From an uncultured Caulobacterales bacterium (lineage in GTDB: Bacteria; Pseudomonadota; Alphaproteobacteria; Caulobacterales; Caulobacteraceae), in contig CAIOHT010000094.1 of the NCBI GenBank assembly GCA_903858185.1, forward strand, positions 32,533 to 96,532: 64,000 nt of DNA, in the 5' to 3' direction. A model generated the notes under the pieces. It was not told the origin of the DNA. It was given only the letters and a program-made list of their open reading frames with translations, and did no database searches. Position 1 is the first letter of the stretch. Each line of letters starts with the position of its first letter. Position numbers and translations under genes: made by a program. Shown here piece after piece: positions 10,473 through 19,409 of the stretch.

Positions 10473-10829
10473 TTGACCCGCCATCTCGACATCGCCGGCC
10501 TGTCCGGCAACCTCTACCGCTACAAGGCCCTCGAAGACATGCGCCCGGTTCCGCCGGGCGGGGCCAACTTCATCTATGTGCACTGGAAAGGCGATGCGCC
10601 CGTGATCGTCTACGCCGGCGAGACCGACAGTCTGCACCGCAGCGTTTTCGAGACCTGGGATGAGGCACAGAGCGGCTTCGGCGCCACCGAGATCTTCGCA
10701 CGCCTGAACATCACCGGCGTCGTGCGTCGCGAGGAGCACGAAGACATCGTCGGCCAGCACCAGCCGCCGATGAACGCCGGAGACCTCAATTCGGCGAGTC
10801 GGAAGAAAGCGTCTCCCCGCGTGGTGTGA
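10473..10829 (+). CDS. GIY-YIG-like small protein
   Basis: 118 residues from a TTG start with GGGAG at 10462-10466. The pattern FIYVHWKGDAPVIVYAGETDSL followed by an arginine-poor helix, ...FGATEIFARLN..., EEHEDIVGQHQPPMN resembles the GIY-YIG nuclease fold: paired beta strands with V-Y-A-G-E-T in place of YIG, then the late glutamate helix and a terminal asparagine motif (QPPMN). Several canonical catalytic residues appear changed, so nuclease activity is uncertain. It stands between lolD and the SidA-like micro-gene. An ATG at 10539 is an alternative but would remove the first strands. Confidence 0.7.
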   Translation: MTRHLDIAGLSGNLYRYKALEDMRPVPPGGANFIYVHWKGDAPVIVYAGETDSLHRSVFETWDEAQSGFGATEIFARLNITGVVRREEHEDIVGQHQPPMNAGDLNSASRKKASPRVV

Positions 10830-10909
10830 TTTCGCAGAACGGATTGGGCGCCGTCTCCCATTGTGGCGCGCCTCAATCGCTGTTCCAGGACATCAATGTC
10901 GGAATGCGC

Positions 10910-10950
10910 TTGACGGGAGAACAAAACGGGAATTAGAACAAACGGGCAAC
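10910..10950 (+). promoter_or_regulatory. Candidate LexA-controlled promoter of the SidA-like gene
   Basis: TTGACGG at 10910-10916 matches the Caulobacter -35 consensus exactly; 17 bases after TTGACG comes TTAGAAC (10933-10939), matching TANAWC of the -10. Two LexA-type half-site pairs, each one base off the alphaproteobacterial operator (GAAC-N7-GAAC), are superimposed: GAAC-N7-GAAT at 10919-10933 between the -35 and -10, and GAAC-N7-CAAC at 10936-10950 over the -10 and start site. The two form a 17-base tandem repeat (GAACAAAACGGG / GAACAAACGGG). Confidence 0.65.
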
Positions 10951-10969
10951 TTGAAATGAGGAGGCTCGA

Positions 10970-11059
10970 ATGGCCCGCATCGCTCGTGAATCCCTCGCTT
11001 TGGCCTCCGTCGTCGGCTTTGTCTGGATGATGTGTTCGGTCGCCTACGTTGTGGCCTGA
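10970..11059 (+). CDS. sidA: 29-residue membrane peptide, probable SidA (SOS-induced cell division inhibitor)
   Basis: A 30-codon ORF with an ideal ribosome site, AGGAGG at 10959-10964, five bases before the ATG. The peptide begins [17 protein letters not shown] and continues [12 protein letters not shown]: a short basic N-terminus and a single membrane span. Caulobacter SidA is known as a 29-residue, LexA-regulated inner-membrane peptide that blocks division through the late divisome (FtsW/FtsN); the length, topology, and LexA-like promoter here match, and my memory is that sidA lies near dnaE there too. I infer orthology from these facts, not from an alignment. It is below common ORF length cut-offs and would often be missed. 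Confidence 0.72.
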   Translation: MARIARESLALASVVGFVWMMCSVAYVVA

Positions 11060-11117
11060 CTTGCTGCTGGAATGCGAGCGCCGGGCGGGCGATTGTCCGT
11101 GGAGTGACTCGTTTCGA

Positions 11118-11138
11118 CGTCCGGCCGAACGCCGGACG
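11118..11138. other. Hairpin between the SidA-like gene and dnaE
   Basis: Perfect 8-bp stem CGTCCGGC / GCCGGACG with a CGAAC loop, 59 bases after the micro-gene stop and 24 before dnaE. No T-run follows, so it could be a weak terminator or a leader structure for dnaE. Confidence 0.45.
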
Positions 11139-11161
11139 CAGTGATCTGAAGGGATAGCGCC

Positions 11162-14100
11162 ATGGCGCGGGACAGGGCAGGGGGCAGCGCGGACGGCGGC
11201 TTCGTTCATCTGCGGGTCCGGTCGGCCTATTCCCTGCTCGAGGGCGCGATCAAGGCCGAGGCGGTCGGCAAGATGGCGGAAGCTGCGGGCATGCCTGCGG
11301 TGGCCGTGACCGACCGGGCCAATCTGTTCGGCGCCCTGGAGTTTTCCGTCACAGCCAAGGAGTCGGGGGTTCAACCGCTGATCGGCTGCGCCCTGCCGGT
11401 GACAGGCATCGGCGAGGGGCAGGCGCACCGCTGGGCGCGGACCCCGACCATCGTGCTTCTGGCGCAGAACGAGGCCGGGTATCTGAACCTCTCTGCGCTG
11501 TCGTCCGCCGCCTATCTGGACAACGACGGCGTGGCAGAGGCCTGTGTCGCCTGGTCGCGGGTTGTGGAACACGCCGAAGGCCTGATCCTGCTCAGCGGCG
11601 GGACCGACGGCCCGGTCGATCCGCTGTTCGCGATCGGCAAGACCGGTGAGGGCGGTGCGGCGCTGGCCGAGATGGCCCGGGTGTTCGGCGACCGGTTCTA
11701 TGTGGAACTGCAGCGGCACGGCCTGCCCGAACAGGCGGCGGCCGAGGCGGGGCTGGTGCACTGGGCCTACGAGCACGATGTCCCGCTCGTGGCGACCAAC
11801 GACGTCTATTTCGCCAAGCGCGACATGTACGACGCGCATGATGCGCTGCTCTGCATTTCCGATGGCGCCTTCATCGGCCAGGACGAGCGGCGGCGGGTGA
11901 CGGCCGAGCACTGGTTCAAGCCGGCGGCGGACATGCGGGCGCTGTTCTCGGATCTGCCCGAGGCCTGCGACAACAGCATCGATATCGCCCGTCGCTGCGC
12001 CTTCATGGTTAGCAAGCGGGACCCGATCCTCCCCAGTTTCCCGACCTCCGCCGGACGCGATGAAAACGCGGAACTGGCCTGGCAGGCCGCTGAAGGTCTG
12101 CGCATGCGACTTGAGGGGCTGGTTCTGGCTGCCCCGGAAGCCGACTACTGGGCCCGGCTGGAGCGCGAGATCGGCGTCATCCAGACGATGGGCTTCTCCG
12201 GCTACTTCCTGATCGTGTCGGACTTCATCAAATGGGCCAACGCCCAGGGGATTCCGGTCGGGCCGGGACGCGGCTCGGGGGCCGGCTCGCTGGTCGCCTG
12301 GGCCCTCACCATCACCGGACTGGACCCCCTGCGGTTCGGGCTTCTGTTCGAGCGGTTCCTCAATCCCGAACGGGTCTCGATGCCCGACTTCGATATCGAC
12401 TTCTGCCAGGAGCGGCGGGAGGAGGTGATCGAGTATGTGCAGGACAAGTACGGCGTCGGGCGCGTGGCCCAGATCATCACCTTCGGCACCCTGCAGGCGC
12501 GCGCCGTGCTGCGCGATGTCGGCCGGGTGATGCAGCTGCCGCTCGGCCTCGTAGACCGGCTCTGCAAGATGGTGCCGAACAATCCGGCCAACCCCACGAC
12601 CCTGGCCCAGGCGATCAATCTTGAACCGCGGCTTCGTCAGGCGCGCGACGATGATCCGTCGGTCGCCCAGTGTCTCGAGGTCGCCCTGCGGCTGGAGGGG
12701 CTCTATCGCAATGCCTCGACCCACGCTGCGGGCGTGGTCATCGGCGACCGGCCGCTGATCGAACTGACTCCGCTCTACAAGGATCCGCGCTCGGAGCTGC
12801 CGGCGACCCAGTACAACATGAAGTGGGTCGAGGCGGCGGGGCTGGTGAAGTTCGACTTCCTCGGTCTCAAGACGCTGACGGTGCTCGACCGGGCCGTGAA
12901 ATACCTGGCCAAGCGCGGGGCGGCGGTCGACCTGGAGAAGCTCGCCCTGGACGACGCGGCGTCCTACGAGCTGATGTCGTCGGGTCAGACCGTCGGGGTG
13001 TTCCAGCTGGAAAGCCAGGGCATGCGCGACACCCTGCGCAAGATGCGGCCGGGCAGCATCGAGGAGATCACCGCCCTGATCTCCCTTTACCGGCCGGGCC
13101 CGATGGACAACATCGACCTGTTCATCGACACCAAGTTCGGCCGGCGTCCGATGGACGTCATGCACCCGTCCCTCGAGGCGGTGCTGAGCGAGACCTACGG
13201 CGTCATCGTCTACCAGGAACAGGTGATGCGCATCGCCCAGGTGCTGGCCGGCTACAGCCTCGGCGAAGCCGACATGCTGCGCCGGGCGATGGGCAAGAAG
13301 AAAAAGGAGGAGATGGACCAGCAGAAGGCCCGGTTCGTCTCCGGCGCCATCGAGCGTGGGGTGGACGGCGACAAGGCCGGAGCCATCTTCGAACACGTCG
13401 AGAAGTTCGCCGGCTACGGCTTCAACAAGTCGCACGCCGCCGCCTATGCGCTCATCGCCTACCAGACGGCCTGGCTGAAGGCCAATACGCCGGTCGAGTT
13501 CCTGGCGGCCTCGATGAGCCTCGACCTCAGCAATACCGACAAGCTGGCGGTGTTCTACCAGGACGCTCGGAAATTCCAGGTCAGGGTGCGGGCGCCGGAC
13601 ATCAACCGCTCCAGCGCCGATTTCGAGGTCGAGGACGGCGAGGTGCTCTATGCCCTGGGGGCGGTCCGCAACGTCGGCTTCGCGGCGATGGAGCATGTCG
13701 CCGCCGTGCGGGCCGAGGGCGGGCCGTTCCGCGACCTGTTCGACTTCGTCGAGCGGGTCGACCCGCGCCAGGTCAACAAGCGGGCGCTGGAAAGCCTTGC
13801 CCGCGCCGGGGCCTTCGACAGCATCCATCCCAATCGCGCGCAGATCGTCGAGGCCGCTGACGTGCTGGTCGCCCATGGCCAGAGCCTGGCGGCGGACCGC
13901 GCCTCGGCCCAGGTCAGCCTGTTTGGCGGCGAGCAGCCCGACGCCTCGCGGCCGCGCCTGCCGCGCACCGAGCCCTGGGACCAGATTCGCCGGCTCGACG
14001 AGGAGCTGGCGGCGGTCGGCTTCTATCTGACCGGCCACCCGCTGGAGGACATGGTCGAGATGCTGCGACGCCGCCGCACCACCATGCTCAGCGACGCCAT

Positions 14101-14611
14101 CGTCCAGGCCGAAGCAGGGACCGAGGCCTTCCGCATGGCCGGGATGGTCCGCCGCCGGCAGGAGCGCACCCAGCAGAGCGGCGAGCGGTTCGCCTTCGTC
14201 TCGCTGTCCGATCCGACCGGTGAATACGAGGTGCTGTTTCCGCCGGAGGCCCTCAAGCGCTGCCGCGACATCCTCGAGCCGGGCAAGGCGGTGTCGATCA
14301 AGGTCCGGGCCAAGTCCCGCGACGGCGAGGTGCGCTTCTTCGGCGACGACGCCGAACCGATCGACAAGGCCATGGAGTCGGTCGCCGCCAGCCTGCGGGT
14401 GCATGTCTCGCCCCATTCGATGGAGATCGAGGCCCTGAAGAAGCGCCTCTCGGTCGCGTCGTCCCAGCGGGGCGGGGAGGTGGTGCTCGTCGCCGGACTG
14501 GGTGGTGGCCGCGAGGTCGAGGTCAAGCTGCCGGGGTTCTACACGCTCGATGCCAGCCTGCGCGGGGCGCTCAAGACTGCGCCGGGAGTGGCGTACCTGG
14601 AGGACGTGTAG
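11162..14611 (+). CDS. dnaE: DNA polymerase III alpha subunit (DnaE)
   Basis: Catalytic subunit of the replicative polymerase. The 1149-residue product has an N-terminal PHP domain ([18 protein letters not shown] at residues 14-31), the palm with catalytic aspartates in MPDFDIDF (residues 407-414), the helix-hairpin-helix/tau-binding region, and a C-terminal OB fold ([20 protein letters not shown]). The start ATG has AAGGGA 8 bases upstream. This is the replicative DnaE1 type by its full length and by its location; the mutagenic DnaE2 is expected elsewhere with imuAB. It follows the SidA-like gene but appears to have its own leader. Confidence 0.97.
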   Translation: MARDRAGGSADGGFVHLRVRSAYSLLEGAIKAEAVGKMAEAAGMPAVAVTDRANLFGALEFSVTAKESGVQPLIGCALPVTGIGEGQAHRWARTPTIVLLAQNEAGYLNLSALSSAAYLDNDGVAEACVAWSRVVEHAEGLILLSGGTDGPVDPLFAIGKTGEGGAALAEMARVFGDRFYVELQRHGLPEQAAAEAGLVHWAYEHDVPLVATNDVYFAKRDMYDAHDALLCISDGAFIGQDERRRVTAEHWFKPAADMRALFSDLPEACDNSIDIARRCAFMVSKRDPILPSFPTSAGRDENAELAWQAAEGLRMRLEGLVLAAPEADYWARLEREIGVIQTMGFSGYFLIVSDFIKWANAQGIPVGPGRGSGAGSLVAWALTITGLDPLRFGLLFERFLNPERVSMPDFDIDFCQERREEVIEYVQDKYGVGRVAQIITFGTLQARAVLRDVGRVMQLPLGLVDRLCKMVPNNPANPTTLAQAINLEPRLRQARDDDPSVAQCLEVALRLEGLYRNASTHAAGVVIGDRPLIELTPLYKDPRSELPATQYNMKWVEAAGLVKFDFLGLKTLTVLDRAVKYLAKRGAAVDLEKLALDDAASYELMSSGQTVGVFQLESQGMRDTLRKMRPGSIEEITALISLYRPGPMDNIDLFIDTKFGRRPMDVMHPSLEAVLSETYGVIVYQEQVMRIAQVLAGYSLGEADMLRRAMGKKKKEEMDQQKARFVSGAIERGVDGDKAGAIFEHVEKFAGYGFNKSHAAAYALIAYQTAWLKANTPVEFLAASMSLDLSNTDKLAVFYQDARKFQVRVRAPDINRSSADFEVEDGEVLYALGAVRNVGFAAMEHVAAVRAEGGPFRDLFDFVERVDPRQVNKRALESLARAGAFDSIHPNRAQIVEAADVLVAHGQSLAADRASAQVSLFGGEQPDASRPRLPRTEPWDQIRRLDEELAAVGFYLTGHPLEDMVEMLRRRRTTMLSDAIVQAEAGTEAFRMAGMVRRRQERTQQSGERFAFVSLSDPTGEYEVLFPPEALKRCRDILEPGKAVSIKVRAKSRDGEVRFFGDDAEPIDKAMESVAASLRVHVSPHSMEIEALKKRLSVASSQRGGEVVLVAGLGGGREVEVKLPGFYTLDASLRGALKTAPGVAYLEDV

Positions 14612-14623
14612 CCCCCTACGCTT

Positions 14624-14759
14624 CGCTCATCCTCGCGAAAGCGAGGACCCAGGCTTTTTCAGTGCTTCGGTTCACGGTTCAGACAAGGCAGCGGGCTGAC
14701 CCGAAAGGTGAGTCGCTGGATCAAAAACACCTGGGTCCTCGCTTTCGCGAGGATGAGCG
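14624..14759. repeat. Paired inverted repeat, CCTCGC-GAAA-GCGAGG family
   Basis: A 30-bp arm at 14624-14653 is repeated as an exact reverse complement at 14730-14759, 76 bases apart. Each arm itself folds as CCTCGC-GAAA-GCGAGG. The element begins 13 bases after the dnaE stop. A shorter relative lies at 38192-38212. Confidence 0.9.
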
Positions 14760-14846
14760 GGTTTTGAGTGGCCGATTTGGGCGCATTGGCCAAGGCGCAC
14801 CGCCCCCTGATGTCTTGACGGCCAGCTTGCTCCGGCGGCGACCCTG

Positions 14847-14901
14847 GTCAAGGACGGGCCCGCAGGGCCCGCCGCTGCGCGGCGGCGAAGCGGTCCTTGA
14901 C
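14847..14901. repeat. Palindromic repeat with GTCAAGGAC ends
   Basis: Ends GTCAAGGAC and GTCCTTGAC are exact reverse complements; inside are GGGCCC-GCA-GGGCCC and CCGCCG-CTGCG-CGGCGG hairpins. Single copy in this window. Confidence 0.75.
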
Positions 14902-14973
14902 GAAGGTTTCCGCCCGGAGCTCCAATTCCATCAAGGCCTTCAGGGCGTATCAGCATCCGGATAAGCTCTGGTC

Positions 14974-15077
14974 CGTTTTCCCGGCGAAGGCCGGGATCCA
15001 GATCCAGCCGCGCGATTGGCGTCTGGATCCACGATGGCGCTCTTTGATCTGGGCCCCGGCCTTCGCCGGGGAGGCGG
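14974..15077. repeat. Paired inverted repeat, CCCGGC-GAAG-GCCGGG family (copy 1)
   Basis: Left arm contains TTCCCGGCGAAGGCCGGGAT followed by CCAGATC; right arm, about 50 bases on, is its near reverse complement (GATCTGGGCCCCGG then CCTTCGCCGGGGA). A second copy is at 42244-42329. Confidence 0.88.
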
Positions 15078-15127
15078 ATTGGGGGGGAGTATCCGCCGTT
15101 CCGACGCTCCCGAAACCGCACCCCCGC

Positions 15128-15156
15128 TTGCATTTCCGCCCGCCATCCCCTACATG
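15128..15156 (+). promoter_or_regulatory. Candidate housekeeping promoter of rpsB
   Basis: TTGCATT (15128-15134), 14 bases, then CCTACATG (15149-15156), fitting the Caulobacter pattern TTGACGS-N10-14-GCTANAWC at most positions. It leaves a leader of about 120 bases before the rpsB ATG. Confidence 0.45.
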
Positions 15157-15222
15157 CGCGCCTCATCACGCACGTGGACGTTCGGGCCGGTCGGGGAGAA
15201 ATCCTGATCAGTCCGTTCCGGT

Positions 15223-15238
15223 CCCTGGAAATCCAGGG
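15223..15238 (+). other. rpsB leader hairpin
   Basis: Perfect stem CCCTGG-AAAT-CCAGGG in the rpsB 5' leader, 42 bases before the ATG. A possible S2 autoregulatory element; only the stem is seen. Confidence 0.35.
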
Positions 15239-15280
15239 GTTTGTCCGCGGAGGCGATAACCGGAAAAAGGACAAGACCAC

Positions 15281-16180
15281 ATGGCTCTCCCCGAGTTCTC
15301 CATGCGCCAGCTGCTTGAAGCCGGCGCCCACTTCGGCCACCAGACGCACCGCTGGAACCCGAAGATGGACCGCTACATCTTCGGCTCGCGCTCGAACATC
15401 CACATCATCGATCTGTCGCAGTCGATCCCGCTGCTGCACCAGGCCCTCGTGAAGGTCCGCGAAGTCGCGGCCGCCGGTGGTCGCGTGCTGTTCGTCGGCA
15501 CCAAGCGTCAGGCCTCGGATCCGGTGGCCACGGCCGCCAAGCGCTGCGCCCAGTACTATGTGAACCACCGCTGGCTCGGCGGCACCCTGACCAACTGGCG
15601 CACCATCTCCGGTTCGATCTCGCGTCTGCGCGAGCTGGAAGGCGTGCTCGACGGTGAAGGCGGTGGCCGCACCAAGAAGGAGCTGCTGCAGCTGACGCGC
15701 GAGCGCGACAAGCTCGAGCTGAGCCTGGGCGGCATCAAGAACATGGGCGGCATTCCCGACATCATGTTCGTGATCGACACGAACAAGGAAGCGATCGCCA
15801 TCCTCGAGGCCCGCAAGCTGAACATCCCGGTCATTGCGATCCTGGACACCAACTGCGACCCCGACGGCATCACCTATCCGATCCCGGGCAACGATGACGC
15901 CGCGCGCGCCATCCAGCTGTACTGCGACCTGATCGCCGACTCCGTGCTCGACGGCATGGCCGCCGGCGTGGTGGCCAGCGGCGTCGATATCGGCGCCTCG
16001 GAAGCCCCGGTCGAGCCGACGCTCGCCCGAGAGCTGACGCCGGAGCCTGCCCCCGTCGCCGCTGCCGAAGCCCCCGCTGAACCGGAGGCCGTCGCGGCCC
16101 CGGAAGCCGCTCCGGCCGAAGCCCCCGTGGCGGCCGAAGCAGCTGTTGAAGCTGTTTCGGAAGAACCCGCCGCCAGCTGA
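15281..16180 (+). CDS. rpsB: 30S ribosomal protein S2, with Ala/Pro/Glu-rich C-terminal tail
   Basis: Component of the small ribosomal subunit that binds late in assembly and interacts with S1. The ATG at 15281 follows AAAAAGGACAAG. The first about 235 residues are standard S2 ([47 protein letters not shown]). The last roughly 65 residues, from SEAPVEPT onward, are a low-complexity Ala/Pro/Glu tail, so the 299-residue product is longer than the 240-260 usual in E. coli-type S2. rpsB and tsf are paired here as in most bacteria. Confidence 0.97.
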   Translation: MALPEFSMRQLLEAGAHFGHQTHRWNPKMDRYIFGSRSNIHIIDLSQSIPLLHQALVKVREVAAAGGRVLFVGTKRQASDPVATAAKRCAQYYVNHRWLGGTLTNWRTISGSISRLRELEGVLDGEGGGRTKKELLQLTRERDKLELSLGGIKNMGGIPDIMFVIDTNKEAIAILEARKLNIPVIAILDTNCDPDGITYPIPGNDDAARAIQLYCDLIADSVLDGMAAGVVASGVDIGASEAPVEPTLARELTPEPAPVAAAEAPAEPEAVAAPEAAPAEAPVAAEAAVEAVSEEPAAS

Positions 16181-16182
16181 TC

Positions 16183-16200
16183 GCTCTCCTTCGGGAGAGC
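16183..16200 (+). other. Hairpin between rpsB and tsf
   Basis: Stem GCTCTCC-TTCG-GGAGAGC (7 bp, UUCG loop) 3 bases after the rpsB stop. A second inverted repeat, GCCCGG/CCGGGC at about 16225-16244, follows. Without a T-run these look like attenuating or RNA-stabilising structures that lower tsf relative to rpsB. Confidence 0.5.
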
Positions 16201-16279
16201 CTTGGCGTCACACCGTTTTCGCAGCCCGGTCGTAAGGCCGGGCCGCGACCCTATAAGTCCCAACTCAGGAGGACACGAT

Positions 16280-17215
16280 ATGGCGGAAATCACCGCTGCG
16301 CTGGTCAAGGACCTGCGCGAGAAGACCGGCGTCGGCATGATGGACTGCAAGAAGGCGCTCGTCGAAAACGACGGCGACATGGAAGCGTCGATCGACTGGC
16401 TGCGCGCCAAGGGCCTTTCCAAGGCCGCCAAGAAGGCTGACCGCGCCGCCGCTGAAGGCCTCGTGGCCATTGCCACGCGCAACGACGGCAAGGGCATGAC
16501 CGCTTCGGTCATCGAACTGAACGCCGAAACCGACTTCGTCGCGCGCAACGAGCTGTTCCAGAACGCCGCACGGTCCACGGCCAAGGCCGGTCTGGACGTC
16601 GACGGCGTCGAGGCGATCACCGCGGCGAAGACGGCCGACGGCGAAGTCATCGGCGAGATGGTCACCCAGCTGATCGCCACGATCGGCGAGAACATGATGG
16701 TGCGCCGTTCGAAGCGCTTCGTCGTGGCCGAGGGCGCCATCGGCGCCTACATCCACAACGCCGTCGCGCCGGAACTCGGCAAGATTGGCGTGCTGGTGGC
16801 CATCGAGGGCGCCGGAGACCAGGCGGCCATCACGGAGCTGGGCCGCAAGATCGCCATGCACGTGGCCGCGACCAACCCGCTGTCGCTGTCGACCGATGAC
16901 CTGGACCAGGCCAACGTCGAACGCGAGCGCGCCGTCTTCACCGAACAGGCGCTGGCCTCGGGCAAGCCCGAGTCGGTCGTCGAGAAGATGGTCGAGGGCC
17001 GGATCCGCAAGTTCTACGAGGAAGTCGTGCTGCTGAAGCAGGCCTTCGTCATGAACCCGGACCAGACCGTCGAGCAGCTGGTCGAAGCCACCGGCAAGGA
17101 ACTGGGTTCGTCGCTGAAGGTGCAGGGCTTCGTTCGCCTGGCCCTCGGCGAGGGCGTGGAAAAGGAAGTCACCGACTTCGCCGCCGAAGTGGCGTCGATG
17201 ACCGGCGGAAACTGA
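16280..17215 (+). CDS. tsf: Elongation factor Ts
   Basis: Nucleotide exchange factor that regenerates EF-Tu-GTP. ATG 16280 has a perfect AGGAGG at 16267-16272; an upstream in-frame start at 16202 would run through the rpsB-tsf hairpins and is rejected. The product has 311 residues. The N-terminal UBA-like domain carries the signature [19 protein letters not shown] at residues 11-29, and the EF-Tu contact TDFVARNE follows near residue 80. A strong hairpin closes the gene. Confidence 0.97.
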   Translation: MAEITAALVKDLREKTGVGMMDCKKALVENDGDMEASIDWLRAKGLSKAAKKADRAAAEGLVAIATRNDGKGMTASVIELNAETDFVARNELFQNAARSTAKAGLDVDGVEAITAAKTADGEVIGEMVTQLIATIGENMMVRRSKRFVVAEGAIGAYIHNAVAPELGKIGVLVAIEGAGDQAAITELGRKIAMHVAATNPLSLSTDDLDQANVERERAVFTEQALASGKPESVVEKMVEGRIRKFYEEVVLLKQAFVMNPDQTVEQLVEATGKELGSSLKVQGFVRLALGEGVEKEVTDFAAEVASMTGGN

Positions 17216-17239
17216 TCCGCGTTCCGAATACCTGATTGG

Positions 17240-17269
17240 GGGCGCTCCCGGCTGACGCCGGGGGCGCCC
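17240..17269 (+). terminator. Strong hairpin after tsf
   Basis: 13-bp stem GGGCGCTCCCGGC / GCCGGGGGCGCCC with one G-U pair and a TGAC loop, then TTGG. The poor T-run suggests an inefficient terminator or attenuator between tsf and pyrH. Confidence 0.6.
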
Positions 17270-17316
17270 TTGGTCTATGGTCTCCACGCCCTGACTCGCG
17301 AACTGCCCGGAAAGCC

Positions 17317-18039
17317 ATGCCGACAAAGACCTACAAGCGAATCCTGGTGAAGGTGTCCGGCGAGGTGCTGATGGGCGATTCCGCCTTCGGCATCGACATG
17401 GAGACCGTCGAGGCCGTTGCGCAGGACCTGAAGCAGGTGGCCGACAGCGGCGTTGAGCTCTGCCTCGTTATCGGCGGCGGGAATATCTTCCGCGGCCTGG
17501 CGGGCGCGGCCAAGGGCATGGAACGGGCCAGCGCCGACTACATGGGCATGCTGGCGACCGTCATGAACGCCCTGGCGATGCAGGACGCGCTCGAGCGCAT
17601 CGGCGTCTCTACCCGCGTGCAGTCCGCCATTCCCATGCCGACCGTCTGCGAGCCCCTCATCCGCCGTCGCGCCGAACGCCATCTGGAAAAGAAGCGCGTA
17701 GTGATCTTCGCCGCCGGCACCGGCAATCCGTTCTTCACCACCGACAGCGGCGCGGCGCTCCGCGCGGCCGAGATGAACTGCGACGCCCTGTTCAAGGGCA
17801 CCAGCGTGGACGGCGTCTACACCGCCGATCCGAAGAAAGACAAATCCGCTCAACGCTTTGACCGGCTGACCTATCACGACGTTCTGTCCCGCGATCTCAA
17901 GGTCATGGATGCGTCAGCGATCAGCCTGATGCGGGAAAACGGCATTCCGATCGTGGTCTTCTCGATCCGCGAGCGGGGCAATCTGATGAAGGTGCTGCGC
18001 GCCGAGGGCGTCCACACCGTCATCTCCGAAGCTGCATAG
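17317..18039 (+). CDS. pyrH: Uridylate kinase (UMP kinase)
   Basis: Converts UMP to UDP with ATP in pyrimidine nucleotide synthesis; a hexameric amino-acid-kinase-fold enzyme. Start at ATG 17317 ([20 protein letters not shown]); the longer reading from 17236 would include the tsf hairpin. The 240 residues contain [10 protein letters not shown] near residue 55, the UMP-binding [12 protein letters not shown], and [20 protein letters not shown]. It starts the pyrH-frr-uppS-cdsA-dxr-rseP run, an arrangement conserved in many bacteria. Confidence 0.96.
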   Translation: MPTKTYKRILVKVSGEVLMGDSAFGIDMETVEAVAQDLKQVADSGVELCLVIGGGNIFRGLAGAAKGMERASADYMGMLATVMNALAMQDALERIGVSTRVQSAIPMPTVCEPLIRRRAERHLEKKRVVIFAAGTGNPFFTTDSGAALRAAEMNCDALFKGTSVDGVYTADPKKDKSAQRFDRLTYHDVLSRDLKVMDASAISLMRENGIPIVVFSIRERGNLMKVLRAEGVHTVISEAA

Positions 18040-18059
18040 GAAGAAGAGGGAGCCTGCAC

Positions 18060-18626
18060 ATGGCCGCCACCGAGAAACCCGTGCTCGCCAACTACAAGGG
18101 GCGCATGGACAAGGCCGTCGTCGCCCTGAAGGAAGAGTTCGGCAGCCTGCGCACCGGGCGGGCGTCCGCCGGCCTGCTCGACCAGGTGATGGTCGAGGCC
18201 TACGGCAACACCGTGCCGCTCAACCAGGTCGGTTCGGTCAGTGTTCCTGAGCCGCGCTCGATCAGCGTCAGCGTCTGGGACCGCGCGCTGGTGGTGTCGG
18301 TCGAGAAGGCCATCCGCAACTCCGGTCTGGGTTTCAACCCGGTGGTCGAGGGCCAGAACCTGCGCATTCCGGTGCCGCCCCTGACCGAAGAGCGCCGCAA
18401 GGACCTGGTCAAGATCGCGGGCAAGTACGCCGAGCAGCAGAAGATCGCCGTGCGCAATGTGCGCCGCGACGCCATGGACGATCTGAAGAAGGCCGAGAAG
18501 GACTCCGCCATCACCCAGGACGAGCATCGCCGCATGGACGGCGAGGTCCAGAAGATGACCGACGAGTGCGTCAAGCGCATTGACGAGACCCTGAAGACCA
18601 AAGAACAAGAGATCATGCAGGTTTAA
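18060..18626 (+). CDS. frr: Ribosome recycling factor
   Basis: With EF-G it splits post-termination ribosomes. The product has 188 residues, with [20 protein letters not shown] near residue 31 and the hinge and helical-bundle segments [20 protein letters not shown] and [23 protein letters not shown] lies 8 bases before the ATG. The gene sits 20 bases after pyrH, as in most bacterial genomes. Confidence 0.97.
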   Translation: MAATEKPVLANYKGRMDKAVVALKEEFGSLRTGRASAGLLDQVMVEAYGNTVPLNQVGSVSVPEPRSISVSVWDRALVVSVEKAIRNSGLGFNPVVEGQNLRIPVPPLTEERRKDLVKIAGKYAEQQKIAVRNVRRDAMDDLKKAEKDSAITQDEHRRMDGEVQKMTDECVKRIDETLKTKEQEIMQV

Positions 18627-18674
18627 GCTGTACGTCCTGCGGGGACGGCGCGCGACGGACATGAGGGAGTGGCG

Positions 18675-19409
18675 ATGACGCCGACGGACGGGCCGCTGCA
18701 TGTCGCCATCATCATGGATGGCAACGGGCGCTGGGCCAAACAGCGCGGCCTGCCACGCACCTTCGGTCATCGCGAGGGCGTGAAGGCCCTCAAGAGGACG
18801 GTCGAGGCCGCCGGCGGCCTCGGCGTCTCGACCCTGACGGTGTTCGGCTTCTCGACGGAGAACTGGCGCAGGCCGATGGCCGAGGTCTCCGAGCTGATGA
18901 GCCTGCTCAAGGCTTATGTGGAAAGCGACCTGGAGCGCCTGGTCCGCGAAGGTGTCCGCGTGCGCATCATCGGTCGCCGCTCGGGGCTCAAGCCCGACAT
19001 TCTGGCCATCATCGACCGCGCCGAGGCCCGCACGGCGCACAACAACAAATTCCTGCTCCAGGTGGCGTTCAACTACGGCGGCCGCGCGGACATCACCGAC
19101 GCCGCCCGCCGCTTCGCCGAAGAGGTCGAGCAGGGCAGGGCACGAGCCGAGGACCTCGACGAGGCGCTGTTCGAAAAGCAGCTCTCCACGGCCGACGCAC
19201 CGGCGCCGGACCTTATTGTCCGCACCAGCGGGGAACAACGCATCTCCAACTTCCTGCTCTGGGAATGCGCCTACGCTGAACTGGTGTTCCAGGACGTCTA
19301 CTGGCCCGACTACGGGCCGGACCATCTCAAGGCGGCGATCGCCGAGTACCGGGCCCGTGAGCGGCGTTATGGCGGAGCCACGTCCAATGACGTCCTCGCT
19401 GCCGGCTAG
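18675..19409 (+). CDS. uppS: Undecaprenyl diphosphate synthase (isoprenyl transferase)
   Basis: Makes the C55 lipid carrier precursor for peptidoglycan and O-antigen by cis-condensation of isopentenyl diphosphate. ATG 18675 is chosen because GAGGGAG (18663-18669) is spaced 5 bases away; a GTG at 18669 falls inside that site. The 244-residue protein has IIMDGNGRWAKQRG (catalytic Asp15), GHREGVKAL, TVFGFSTENWRRP, and the C-terminal RTSGEQRISNFLLWECAYAE. It overlaps cdsA by 23 bases. Confidence 0.95.
   Translation: MTPTDGPLHVAIIMDGNGRWAKQRGLPRTFGHREGVKALKRTVEAAGGLGVSTLTVFGFSTENWRRPMAEVSELMSLLKAYVESDLERLVREGVRVRIIGRRSGLKPDILAIIDRAEARTAHNNKFLLQVAFNYGGRADITDAARRFAEEVEQGRARAEDLDEALFEKQLSTADAPAPDLIVRTSGEQRISNFLLWECAYAELVFQDVYWPDYGPDHLKAAIAEYRARERRYGGATSNDVLAAG

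Larger units (their letters stand above)
14612..15280. other. 669-bp repeat-filled gap between dnaE and rpsB
   Basis: No protein gene is supported. Three unrelated palindromic repeat elements lie in series (14624-14759, 14847-14901, 14974-15077), followed by about 200 bases with the candidate rpsB promoter and leader hairpin. Short ORFs here translate repeat arms (for example DLGPGLRRGG) and are not credible genes. Confidence 0.85.

Noticed and set aside
10610-14416. 1268-codon open frame on the minus strand
   Set aside because: It is antisense to dnaE, whose plus-strand reading has all polymerase motifs. Long opposite frames are expected at this GC content.
14897-15259. Short ORFs in the dnaE-rpsB gap
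   Set aside because: They translate the arms of palindromic repeats (for example PGLRRGG) and have no ribosome sites or conserved motifs.
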